From assembly GCA_030737835.1 (NCBI GenBank), contig CM060849.1, positions 1,178,001 to 1,242,000 on the forward strand: 64,000 nt of DNA, in the 5' to 3' direction. Position 1 is the stretch's first letter. Each line of letters opens with the position of its first letter. Below the pieces are notes generated by a model, which was not told where the DNA came from, ran no database searches, and saw only the letters and a list, made by a program, of their open reading frames with translations. The stretch comes from Acorus gramineus. Taxonomy: Eukaryota; Streptophyta; Magnoliopsida; Acorales; Acoraceae. The position numbers were made by a program, and so were the translations under genes. Below are positions 53,557 through 64,000 of this stretch, in pieces.

Positions 53557-54851
53557 CAGTCGATACTGGCGTGACTAGCTGAGAGCCAATCCATTCCTAG
53601 GATGGCATCGAAGTCTGTCATGGCGAGTTCTACCAACTCTACTGGAAACTCATGCTCCGCAATCACCATGGTACACCCCCGGTAAACAGAACGGAGGAGA
53701 ATACGGTCTCCGACGGGCAATGATACCTCCAGCACAACATCAAGAGGGGCGGACACCACGCCCATCCGTCTCGCAAAAACGGGAGACACGAACGAGTGCG
53801 TGGCTCCGGAATCAAATAGCACATATGCAGGGAGCTGGGAGATCAAAACCATACCTCGGACCACGCTACCCGAAGCCTGCGCCTCCTTGGCTGTAAGTGC
53901 TGCAACACGACCCTGAACAAGCTGCGGCTGAGGAGCAGGGGCACGCCTTGCAAGCTGCACTAGCTGTCTCCTCTGGTCAACTCGGCCACCCTGTGGCTGC
54001 TGCTGCTGACGCTGTGGCTGCTGCTGCTGCTGCTGGCGCGGCTGCTGCTGTAGCTGCTGCTGCTGCTGAGGCACACGGGGTCGGCCAGCATCAGGGCAAT
54101 TATATAAAATATGCCCGATCCGCTGGCAATGGTAACAGCGCCGCGTCTCCAAACGCCTAGCATGGACGGGTACAGCAGCAATGGGTGCTAGACCTCGCAC
54201 TGGCACCACATCGACTTGAGTAGCGGCGGCCGCTGACTGATCAAAGCGGGGCTGCTTTTTCTTGCGATGTCCCTGGTCCTGGCTCCTGGGGGGCCTCTGG
54301 TCTGCAGAAGGGGTTGGAACCCCCAAAGGGACCCCAAGGTCTCGCTCAACTGTCCTCGCACGAGACACCAAGTCTGAGTACCTCGTGAACGCCTATGAGG
54401 TGACATGCACCCAGATGGTGCTAATGAGACCCATCTCGAAACGACGGCATCGTGTCTCCTCATCCATCACCAAGGCGGGGGCGAACCGGGAAAGCCTCGT
54501 GAAACGTGTGGAGTAATCTACGACTGACATGGAGCCCTGTGTCAGCTGCTCGAACTCTTGCATCACGATCTGGCGTGTCAAAAATGGGAAGTACTCCTCC
54601 AGAAAGTAACTCCAGAATCCAGCCCATAGAAGTCGCCCCACTCCCTCGGGGATGTCCACCGATCAGGTAGCCCACCAGTCGACGGCGCTACCCTTCAACA
54701 TGAAGGTGGCCAGTGAGACACGCTGGCGGTCGGTGCAGTGCATGGTCGAGAAGATCTTGTCTACCTCCATCAACCAACGCTCAGGGGCAAGGGGGTCCGC
54801 CGTCTGGCCATGGAACTCGGGAGGGTGAAGCTTTAGAAAGGCAGTGAGGCC
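53557..54851 (-). pseudogene. A8 gag and protease fragment
   Basis: The minus strand encodes Tekay-type gag: EQLTQGSMSVVDYSTRF and RFEMGLISTIWVHV (capsid), the CCHC knuckle CYHCQRIGHILYNC, a long glutamine run coded by CAG/CAA repeats, and the protease AYVLFDSGATHSFVS through DAILGMDWLSASHASID. It stops at the inverted junction with A7. Frames 54659-54393 and 54371-53557 are offset by a frameshift near 54380. Upstream gag start is replaced: the sequence runs from the capsid start directly toward the PBS, so the MPPRRG segment is deleted. Confidence 0.88.
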
Positions 54852-54863
54852 GCTCTGATACCA
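54852..54863 (-). promoter_or_regulatory. Primer-binding site of element A8
   Basis: The minus strand reads TGGTATCAGAGC between LTR and gag. Confidence 0.92.
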
Positions 54864-55217
54864 ACTTTTGTCACGCCCCAGGGCGGCCGTCCCCGATACG
54901 TGGTAAATATATATAATATCAGCAGTCCATACAGGAGATCAATAAAAGACTCTAAACAACATCAAAAATGACAACACAATCAATAATGTAGCTGACATAA
55001 TATATATACATATAGCGGAAGCTTAAACGACTGAGTTTGTAATTCAAAGACATATTACAGACCAGAATACATAATCAACTGTCCTGTGAGAGCCAATATA
55101 AACAAAGACATCCAAATACAAGTGTTGTGCCCAAGCACGGATAACAATACATACAAGCAAAGAAGGGGATGCTGATGGCCTCTCACTCGCAGAACCCAAA
55201 ACGTGAACGCTGCTCCA

Positions 55218-55270
55218 CTACTGATGTGATGCCTCGGGGAGCTCCTCCTTTAGATCCGACTCAGTAACAA
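55218..55270 (-). other. Candidate last LTR exon, acidic tail, copy A8
   Basis: Acceptor TTTTCCTCCAG, phase-1 core TESDLKEELPEASHQ, TAG. Confidence 0.5.
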
Positions 55271-56103
55271 CTGGAGGAAAAGAATATGCGAGGGGTGAGC
55301 CACACGCTCAGTGAATGGCACAATCTATGCAACACAACTCATATTAACCTTAAAATAATTAAAGTCCCTAAACGGGAGTAATTGTACAAGCTAGTGGGTC
55401 GTAACATCGCCGACCCACCCCACCCTCACCCTTTAAGGGGTGACATGGGCCTTTTGGGACAGACTAGACTGCTCTCCACCCTTGGTCCACCAGTAGCCTC
55501 TCCCTCGCGTAGCCTCTACCTGGTATACTCCCACGATCAATACCCTCTGAACGCATCGGTGGTGCCTACAGATGGGAGCCCTCTGTCAGGACAGCTTTCC
55601 CAACGCCGGGGAGTCCCTACTCGGATCCAACGAAGGGGAGAAAACAGCCTACTCACACGGATACGATCCTCTTGGATCCATCGACAACGATTTCTAACAC
55701 TACTAATGTCATGAATTCTCAAGAATTCCTCCAGAGCGCATAACTGAGATGCGGGGAAACAAACATTATAATTACAAGGTTATAATATTCTCTAAGGCAT
55801 GCTTATACCAACATAGTCTCCTTTTGATTTAAATAAATTAAACTAAATGGGAACATGCATAGATCAAGGCTTTTCAAGCATGGGACATGGTGTCTAGACA
55901 TGTATGGGCCTCTAAACATGATACATGGATGTATATCCCTAGCATACAATGTCTAATATGACATGGTTACATCATAGTAAAACATGCATTAACATAGTTT
56001 TTCATTGACACAAGTTAATATGCAATTATGGTGCCCCAGGGGAGGGCAATGCACGCCTACGTGCATCGAACGCCTCCCTACTGGGTTGGATTGACCCACT
56101 CAC

Positions 56104-56139
56104 CGAAACCCGGGTCGTTGCGTGACCGTTCGCCAAGAT
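56104..56139 (-). other. Candidate 36-nt LTR exon, copy A8
   Basis: Acceptor CTTGCAG, donor GTGAGTGGG, exactly 36 nt. The phase-1 frame reads LGERSRNDPGF. Confidence 0.55.
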
Positions 56140-57437
56140 CTGCAAGACATCGGCATTCAATATGGTGAGTAATCTACACAAATTTACATGAAATTTACTA
56201 GAAATACCAAATACTCGGACAATCATGTATACGGACTCGCACGCATGCAAGCACGCACGTACGCACGCAAGTCCGAGTGCCCCGACACCCACCCGAACCC
56301 TCGGGCAGCCACACGCATGGCCCCCCGCACGCGCACGCACGCATGCGCCCCTGCACCCTTGGCGCACTGCCGCGTGCCTGCCTGCGCGCCCTCGCACGCA
56401 CTGAGCGCCCGTGCAGAACCCCGCGCGCACGCCCGCGCGCCTGCGCGTACTCACGCGCGCCAGCCAGCGCACCCATCTGCGCGTGCCAGCGCCCCTCTGG
56501 GCGCGCAGACGCACGCTCGCCCGAACCCCTCCCACCCCCTCCTCAGCCCTCCCACTCCCCCCACCACCTATGCAAGGCATGCTTGACCACTTAAAACCCT
56601 AACAATCATCTAAACAAAGCTAAGGGAGGAGGAGAACTTACCAAAAAGGAGGGGAAGGAAAAGGGGGGAAACTCGGGTGCCCTTTGCGCACCAAACCACC
56701 ACAACCGCCACCACCAACGCCACCACCTTCTCAGCCACTCTTTAAGCCCTAAAATGGCTGAAAACAGGGGTGGGGAAAGGCATGAGAGGGAGATAGAGAG
56801 AAGGGAAACAGAAACAAACACCACACAAAGATTGCACACACACATACCTTCTCTTCTCCTCTCTAGGTCTTTCTTTTTCTTCTTCTTTTACTACCTCTAT
56901 TTGGAACAAATGAGGAAGGAAGAGGGAGTGAAGGAGTGAGTGAGAGGGAGAGGGAGATGTGGATTGAAGGGGACGCCCAAGCATAGGAACACACACACAC
57001 ACACTCACTCACACACACACACACACTCACATTTATGAGAAAAAGTGGTTGGTGAGGCTTGACTTTGAGTCAACCCAACCACACAAAGAAACAAAAAGGC
57101 TTGACCAAGTCAATGGTCAAATTTGACTTGGTCCAAGTCTTCTTGACTTGGTCAAGTCCCCCCTTTGACATTCCAAAATCGGTCAAAACCCGGATACGAT
57201 TCGGAACTGCCAAATTTTCTAAAATGTTACCGGAATTTGATGAAATTTTTGTGAGTGGATCGAAATGGCACCAGGACTCATAATGTGCAGTTAGATTTTC
57301 AATCGGAGTTCTCGAGCTCATGCAGATAGCTAAAATTTTAAAATTTTAGCGGTTCCGATCGAAAAAAGAAAAAGTTAGAAAACTGCCAGAAATGTCCCAA
57401 AGGTGACCAAAAGGCTAAAAGTGACACATATATAACA

Positions 57438-57960
57438 CCTGTAGGGGTTATGAACGCTGTCTTCTCCTGGTCGGGCTCGTACATTGGGATTTGGTGGTAG
57501 CCTGAATAAGCATCCATGAAACTTATTAGTTCATTACCCGATGAGGAGTCCACCAGCTGGTCAATCTTCAGAAGTGGGAAGCTGTCCTTCAGACATGCAC
57601 TGTTCAGGTTGGTGAAGTCCACGTAGACTTGTCACTTTCTTATTCTTCTTGGGAACCACCACGGTGTTGGCCAGCCATTCATGGTGTCGCACTTCACGGA
57701 TGAATCCAGCGGCTAGGAGTTTGTTCACCTCGTCTTGTACCGCTTCAGCATGTACTGTGGCCATTCATCGCTGCTTCTGTCGGACTGGACGGATGGTGGG
57801 CGTGATGAATAGCCGATGGCTTGCCACCTCGGGGTCGATCCCCGGCATGTCTTGAGGCTTCCAGGTGAAGATGTCCTTGTTCTCGACAAGGAGGTCAAGT
57901 ATTGCTTTTCTCTCTTATGCGGAGAGTAAACTCTCGACGAGAAAGTATTTCTCGGGGTCA
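57438..57960 (-). pseudogene. D2 (TAT-type) reverse transcriptase fragment
   Basis: TAT-lineage RT on the minus strand. Order: KDIFTWKPQDMPGIDPEVASH (partly across frames), PTIRPVRQKQR, AVQDEVNKLLAAGFIREV, NTVVVPKKN, then after a small deletion/frameshift near 57635 FTNLNSACLKDSFPL, IDQLVDSSSG, FMDAYSGYHQIPM with the first catalytic Asp, and EKTAFITPTG. The A8 LTR cuts it here, before the second catalytic motif. At least two frameshifts and one stop. Confidence 0.88.
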
Positions 57961-58305
57961 AGGGGATCTATCGGGACCTGTTTGAGGTCTTCAAGAAGCC
58001 TGTCTTCGGGACCGGGCCGGCGCTCATCGGTCCTGAAGTAATTGCTACCTTTTCAGATGAATTTCTCTATCCTCAGGCTGCTCCTCGAACTCGGTTAGGG
58101 CTGACTTCCCTGCCATCGCCGCCATGTAGCACCGTTTCGCAGCAACTTGGTCTCCTCAAATTTCCATTATCCCCTCGGTTGTGGGGAAACGGAGCCGTTG
58201 ATGGTAAGTAGATGGAATCGCCTTCATCGTTGCTAGCCAGGTGCGTCCGATGATGGCGTTGTACGGAGACGGGAGGTCCATGATAGTGAACTCCGTCATA
58301 GCGGT
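57961..58305 (-). pseudogene. D2 gag-pol linker between protease and RT
   Basis: Degraded spacer. The minus strand has short open pieces but no motif I can name beyond the LDPEKYF-like approach to RT. Its position between protease and RT fits the spacer of TAT elements. Confidence 0.4.
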
Positions 58306-58506
58306 CTAATTCCCTGCTCGAACCGGTAGTGTAATTCGCCCAGCAGGGACGACTTGTGCTCCGTTGAACGCAACCAGAGGATCCTTCGTTGGAGTGAGAT
58401 CGACGGCTTTTAACCCCATCCGAAGAAAGGGTTTCATGAAGAGGATGTCGGCCGAGCTTCCTGTATCAACAAGAATCCTCTTAACATCGAAATTAGAGAC
58501 ACGCAA
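58306..58506 (-). pseudogene. D2 (TAT-type) aspartic protease fragment
   Basis: The motif RILVDTGSSADILF (D-T-G) and KPFLRMGLKAVDLTP, followed by PLVAFNGAQVVPAGRITLPV, are the usual TAT protease pattern. The start is cut at 58506 by LTR B6. It would process gag-pol. Two point changes aside, it is well preserved. Confidence 0.88.
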
Positions 58507-59187
58507 TGTTATGCCTGTGTCATTTGGAGCCATTTCGGTTAAGCCTTGGTCACATCTGGTCATTTAGGGCCTTTTCTTTTTCGATCGAAGTCGCTAAAAT
58601 TTTGGCTTTTAGCCACCTGCGGGAGTTAGAGTACTCTGATTGGAAATCTAACTGCATATTATGGGTCCTGGTACTGTTTTGTACTACCCATAAAAATTTC
58701 ATCGAATTCCGATAACGTTTTGAAAAATATGCAGTTCCAAACCGTATCCGGGTTTTGAGAGTTCCTGGTTGGTCGAATAGTGTGAGATATTTTGGGGATG
58801 TGGTGACCCTTGGTAACCTTACCCCCACCTTGCTTGGGGATGAAGAAACCATTGGTTATTTGATATGTGAGTGGGTGAGCCTAACCCTAACCTCACCCCC
58901 CCCCTTAAGGTCACCCCTAGGCACTATTTGGGCATGAAAATGACTTTTTTGCCCTCTCTCTCTCTCCCCCTCTCTCCCATTTCGTGGAACACCTTCTCTC
59001 CCTCTCTTGGTCTCTTTTTTTTCTCCTCTTTGTGTGTGAAGAAGGAGGAGGAAGAAGCAATTGAAGGAAAAGATGAAGAAGAAGCACAAGAAAGAGTGAG
59101 AAAGGGTGAGTATGTGTTGTTGTTGTTGTTGTTGTTGTTTCTCTTCTCTCTATCCCCTTCTCATGCCCCTTTGCACCCCTTTTTTCT

Positions 59188-61477
59188 GCCATGAAGGGCT
59201 TGAGGAGATGCTGATGAGGTGGTGGTAGTGGTGGTGGTGGTTGAGGTGGTCGTGGGTGTGTCAAGAACCCCGCATCTCCCCATTTCCCTCCCCCTGTTTT
59301 GGTAAGGCAGCACTCTGTATTTTAAAGATCTCAGTGCATCTAGTATTTAGAGACACATTTTTAGGATTATGTCTTCATATGATATGATCATCTATGTGTC
59401 TAGTTGTTATATATGAAATTTGGGCTCATTATGATATCTGTGGTGTAAGTTAGAACCAGTTTTGCATGGCCTGTCCAGATTCGCGTAGGAATTGACCTGC
59501 TTCTGGAAATAATTTATTTCAGGCTTGTAGAAGCAAAATTAGGTTTCTAATGTCTTCATAGATTATGATCCCAGCATATTTGAGAATGTTCATGTTTTAT
59601 TTCATAATTTGTGGAAGTGTATTAGGTGTTGTGGAGATCAATTAGTAGGGCTGGTTGCAGCAGGTTTGGCATTTTTGTTTGGTTGAGTATCAAGGAGTTG
59701 TTCGCATGGGTCTTGTGTGATAATATGGAAGTATCAGGGGTTAGGGTCTTCATGAAGTAGTCTTATATGTGTGATAGGAGGTTCCATAATTTAATTATGG
59801 ATCATTGGTTGTGTTTTGCAGATCTCGTAGACCGGACGCGCGGCGATCCGGGTATCGGTGAGTGGTTTGATCCAATCCCCCCCCCTCGGGATGCGCTCGA
59901 CGCGCGTAGTCGTGCATCGCGCATCGATGGGGCCCCCTAGCTATACTACTTGTGTAGATAAGTAGTATGGCCATGCTTAAACTATAATATGTTAGATATC
60001 TTGCATGCTAGGCTTATATTGCATGTATTGTATTCATGTATGAATGATTGTGTTGCATGCGCCCCTCTAGTATGGACATATATTTCTGTAGTGTGTATGG
60101 ATGTATAGAATATGGCATGCCTTAGGTAGTATTGTAATACTACTCTCACCATATTAATTGGAATATCCAGCATGATTAAGTCTGGGTTAATAACGGGCAC
60201 CTGCCTAATATTCCCTTGCGATAAGACTCGAGGGCGTGGTGTAGTTGTTGCGCCCATGCTAATGGGGCAAAGCTATGACCAGCTTCATGAGATGATGATC
60301 TCTCTCGCCCTCTCCCTCTGAACGAACTGAGTAAGTAGATGCGATTTCCTACTCGACTCAGGTTCGTTTGGAATATTGGCATGCACCTGTTAGTCCGCGA
60401 GATCGCGCTTGACCCTTTCTTTTAAGTTGGTGATATCCAACGTATGCTTAAGTTATGTCTTGTGTGCTTATATGATTAATGGCCATGTATGCATGTTGTA
60501 TGATTTGTTGATTATGATGTAAATCCATGTTAGGGGTCACCCTTATGGTCAATTATTAGATGATTGTGCATATGGTTCATGCACATAGCTAGATATAATT
60601 CTCCTGGATATATTTATATGCGCATGTTAAAAACTGATAGGCCTATCTGAAATAGGCGAGGGTATGACCCGCTGTCAGGTTGTACCTTATTAGTTAGAGC
60701 GCTAGCGATGTAATCGTCCCGTGCATCCGAGCGATGCACTCGTTTGGAATTCAGGAGAATTCATTATTTTATCGGTTTTGTTAAGCCGATAGTTGGGGCA
60801 TTAAGCTAGGCCTACCCGTGCTAGGCGTGTATATGAACCGCCTGTTGGGTTATGTGCCTTGGGATTATTTCTGCGTGAGAGCAGAGGCAACCCCCCCTTG
60901 CGTCCGAGCGAGGCAACCATGTGGGAGTACAATAGTATTCGCTATCATCGATAAGTGATTATCGAGAGTAGTTGTTTTTCCATTGGGTTCGCCTTGCGAA
61001 CATGGAGTGTTTCCTCCCAATGTCGTCCGTGTTGAAGAGACCCGGGTTGTAGCTGTCCTGATAGAGGGCTCCCATCCGTAGGTACCACCGATGCGTTCGG
61101 GAGCGTACTGATCGTGGGAGTGTACCAGGTAGAGGCTACCCGGGAGAGGGCTAACGAATGATATTGCAAGTGTGGAATCGTTCTCCCCTTCGTTTGATCC
61201 GATGTAGGAACTTCTCGGTGTTGGAAAAGCTATCCTAACAGAGGGCTCCAATCCGTAGGTACCACCGATGCGTTCAGAAGCGTACTGATCGTGGGAGTAT
61301 ACCAAGTAGTGACTACTCAGGGAAAGGGCTACCGGTGGACCAAGGGTGTAGAGGAGTCTAATCTCTCCAAAAGTCCTATGTCACCTGTAAAGGGTGAGGG
61401 TGAGGATGAGGTGAAGACACGTCGCCGCGTGACCCATTCGTGGTTCCTCCGTTCCCATAGTTGTTGGGTCCGCGTGA
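59188..61477 (+). repeat. B6 internal tandem duplication, copy 1
   Basis: From TGCCATGAAGGGC to the break near 61478. Same order of features as copy 2, with scattered point differences. Confidence 0.8.
59822..59857 (+). other. Candidate 36-nt LTR exon, copy B6 first
   Basis: Acceptor TTTTGCAG, donor GTGAGTGG. The phase-1 frame reads LVDRTRGDPGI. Exactly 36 nt. Confidence 0.55.
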
Positions 61478-61487
61478 CCCCTTTTTC

Positions 61488-63760
61488 TGCCATGAAGGGC
61501 TTGAGGAGATGCTGATGAGGTGGTGGTAGTGGTGGTGGTGGTTGAGGTGGTCGTGGGTGTGTCAAGAACCCCGCATCTCCCCATTTCCCTCCCCCTGTTT
61601 TGGTAAGGCAGCACTCTGTATTTTAAAGATCTCAGTGCATCTAGTATTTAGAGACACATTTTTAGGATTATGTCTTCATATGATATGATCATCTATGTGT
61701 CTAGTTGTTATATATGAAATTTGGGCTCATTATGATATCTGTGGTGTAAGTTAGAACCAGTTTTGCATGGCCTGTCCAGATTCGCGTAGGAATTGACCTG
61801 CTTCTGGAAATAATTTATTTCAGGCTTGTAGAGGCAAAATTAGGTTCTAATGTCTTCATGGATTATGATCCCAGCATATCAGAGAATGTGCACGTTTTAT
61901 TTCATAATTTGTGGAAGTGTATTGGGTGTTGTGGAGATCAATTAGTAGGGCTGGTTGCAGCAGGTTTGGCAGTTTTGTTTGATTGAGTGTCAAGGAGTTG
62001 TTTGCATGTGTCTTGTGTGATAATATGGAAGTATCAGGGGTTAGGGTCTTCATGAAGTAGGCTTATATGTGTGATAAGAGGTTTCATAATTTAATTATGG
62101 ATCATTAGTTGTGTTTTACAGATCTCGTAGACCGGACACGCGGTGATCCGGGTATTGATGAGTGGTTTGGTCCAATCCCCCCTCTCGAGATGCGCTCGAC
62201 GCGCGTAGTTGTGCGCCGCGCATCGATGGGGCGTCCTAGCTATACTACTTGTGTAGATAAGTAGTATGACCATGCTTAGACTATAATATGTTAGATATCT
62301 TGCATGCTAGGCTTATATTACATGTATTGTATCCATGTATGAATTATTGTGTTGCATGCGCCCCTCTAGTATGGGCATGTATTGCTGTAATGTGTATTGA
62401 TGTATAGAATATGGCATGCCTTAGGTAGTATTGTAATACTACTCCCACCATATTAATTGGAATATCCAGCATGATTAAGTCTGGGTTAATAACGGGCACC
62501 TGCCTAATATTCCCTTGCGATAAGACTCGAGGGCGTGGTGTAGTTGTTGCGCCCATGCTAATGGGGCAAAGCTATGACCGACTTCATGAGATGATGATCT
62601 CTCTCGCCCTCTCCCTCTGCACGGACTGAGTAAGTAGATGCGATTTCCTACTCGACTCAGGTTCGTTTGGAATATTGGCATGCACATGTTAGTGCGTGAG
62701 ATCGCGCTTGACCCTTCCCTTTTAAGTTGGTGATATCCATGTGTGCTTATGTGATTAATGTCCATGTATGCATGTTGTATGATTTATTATGATGTAAATC
62801 TATGATTAGGGAGTATCCCTATGATTAATTGATATGTGATCGTGCATATGGTTCATGCACATAACTAAGATTAAATTCTCCTATAAAATATATGCAATGT
62901 TAAAACTAATTAGGCCTATCTGAAATAGGCGTGGGTATGACCCGTTGTCGGGTTGCACCTTATTAGTCAGAGCGCTAGCGATGTAATCGCCCCCATGCAT
63001 CCGAGCGATGCACTCGTTTGGAATTCAGGAGAATTCATTATCTTATCGGTTTTGTTAAACCGGTAGTTGTGGCATTAAGCTAGGCCTACCCGTGCTAGGC
63101 GTGTATATGAACCGCCTGTTGGGTTATGTGCCTTGGGATTATTTCTGCGTGAGAGCAGAGGCAACCCCCTTGTGTCCGAGCGACGCAACCGTGTGGGAGT
63201 ACAATAGTATTCGATATCATCGATATGTGATTATCGAGAGTAGTTGTTTTTCCATTGGGTTCGCTTTGCGAACATGGAGTGTTTCCTCCCAATGTCGTCC
63301 GTGTTGAAGCGGGCCGGGTTAAAGCTGTCCTGACAGAGGGCTCCCATCCGTAGGTACCACCGATGCGTTTGGAAACGTACTGATCGTGGGAGTATACCAG
63401 GTAGAGGCTACCTGGGAGAGGGCTAACGAATGATATTGCGAGCGTGGAATCGTTCTCCCCTTCGTTGGATCTGATGTAGGAACTTCCCGGCGTTGGAAAA
63501 GCTGTCCTGACAGAGGGCTCCCATCCGTAGGTACCACCGAGGCGTTCGGAAGCGTACTGATCGTGGGAGTATACCAGGTAGTGACTACCCGGGGAAAGGG
63601 CTACCGGTGGACCAAGGGTGTAGAGGAGTCTAATCTCTCCAAAAGTCCTATGTCACCTGTAAAGGGTGAGGGTGAGGATGAGGTGAAGACACGTCGCCGC
63701 GTGACCCATTCGTGGTTCGTCCGTTCCCATAGTTGTTGGGTCCGGTTGCGTATCGATGTT
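61488..63760 (+). repeat. B6 internal tandem duplication, copy 2
   Basis: Repeats 59188 onward. At the join the G-T-C-C-G-CGTGACCCC phrase replaces the expected GGTTGCG, showing where the unit was re-entered. The true end lies beyond copy 1's break, where the B body continues. Confidence 0.75.
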
Positions 63761-64000
63761 CAAAGACATCGTTGGGCAGTTATCTCGATGTAGATGATCC
63801 AGTAGTGTTGTGTAGACCAGTAATTCCGGGTCTCGTTGACCAACGGTATGGTCTCTCCCCAAGAGACCCAAGAGTCTCCCTCTGGGAGTGAGGGTGAGGG
63901 TGAGGTTGGTGATCCAGTAGTGTTGTGTGGACCAGTAATTCCGCGTCTCTTCGACCAACGGTATGGTCTCTCCCCAAAAGTCCCAAGAGTCTTCCTCCGG

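Larger units (their letters stand above)
54869..57437 (-). mobile_element. Element A8, 5' LTR
   Basis: 2569 bp, from the complement of GGGGCGTGACA to the complement of TGTTATATATG. On the minus strand: exon-1 donor (56641/56642), GC block (56280-56540), 36-nt exon (56104-56139), hairpin (56040-56078), last exon (55218-55270). A CA/CT microsatellite lies at about 56990-57030. It is inserted in the D2 reverse transcriptase; the partner flank is lost. Confidence 0.93.
58507..64000 (+). mobile_element. Family B LTR (B6), runs off the window
   Basis: Starts TGTTATGCCTGTG at 58507. Unit content: U3 of canonical B type, an acidic exon-like segment (KKEEEEAIEGKDEEEAQER) with a GTGAGT donor at 59106, exon-1 donor at 59302, 36-nt exon 59822-59857, hairpin 59890-59925 and the B body. 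At about 61478 the sequence jumps back to the TGCCATGAAGGGC segment and repeats about 2.3 kb, including a second 36-nt exon (62122-62157, donor mutated) and hairpin (about 62180-62225). The window ends in the B body, before the LTR end. Confidence 0.9.

Overview
This is plant nuclear DNA made almost wholly of nested LTR retrotransposons. I recognise no ordinary host gene, rRNA or tRNA. The evidence for a flowering plant is Ty3/gypsy polyproteins of the Tekay/Del chromovirus, another chromovirus and TAT types, primer-binding sites matching plant initiator tRNA-Met, and very long LTRs stacked inside one another. The species cannot be named from the sequence.

I use five working names. Family A is a Tekay/Del-type element with LTRs of about 2.6-3.2 kb (TGTTATATATGTG...GGGGCGTGACA). 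Family B has LTRs up to 9.6 kb (TGTTATGCCTGTG...GGGGCGTGACA) and a degenerate Tekay-like interior. E is a hybrid LTR. C is a chromovirus with unrelated LTRs. D is a set of TAT-like fragments.

Layout: 1-1514 end of an A LTR (+), inserted in the integrase of C. 1515-4719 C pol/gag (-). 4720-11670 B LTR (-) inserted in C gag, itself carrying an A LTR at 4851-7974. 11671-12660 start of C gag, PBS and LTR. 12661-17395 D1 gag-like element (+), split by a solo A LTR at 13627-16365 with a CCCAA duplication. 17396-26956 a 9.56-kb B LTR (+) with five tandem copies of its 5' part, then a decayed interior to 28724. 28725-41437 the largest A element (-), with LTRs at both ends and a solo A LTR (34396-37640, +) between protease and RT. 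41438-44297 hybrid LTR E (-). 44298-51776 a B LTR (+) hit by a B LTR (-) with a CTTAT duplication, hit in turn by an A element (+). 51777-57437 B and A fragments joined in opposite orientations, ending in an A 5' LTR. 57438-58506 TAT-type protease/RT fragment (-). 58507-64000 a B LTR (+) running off the window.

The most unusual signal lies inside the LTRs. Families A, B and E share what looks like a split transcription unit. It has a promoter-proximal exon with a donor, then a GC-extreme intron in family A. Next comes a 36-nt exon of constant length and phase, followed by a hairpin kept by compensatory changes. A second intron carries G-rich minisatellites. In family A the last exon codes for an acidic tail with a conserved stop. 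I see this directly in many copies; that it is spliced and translated is inference.
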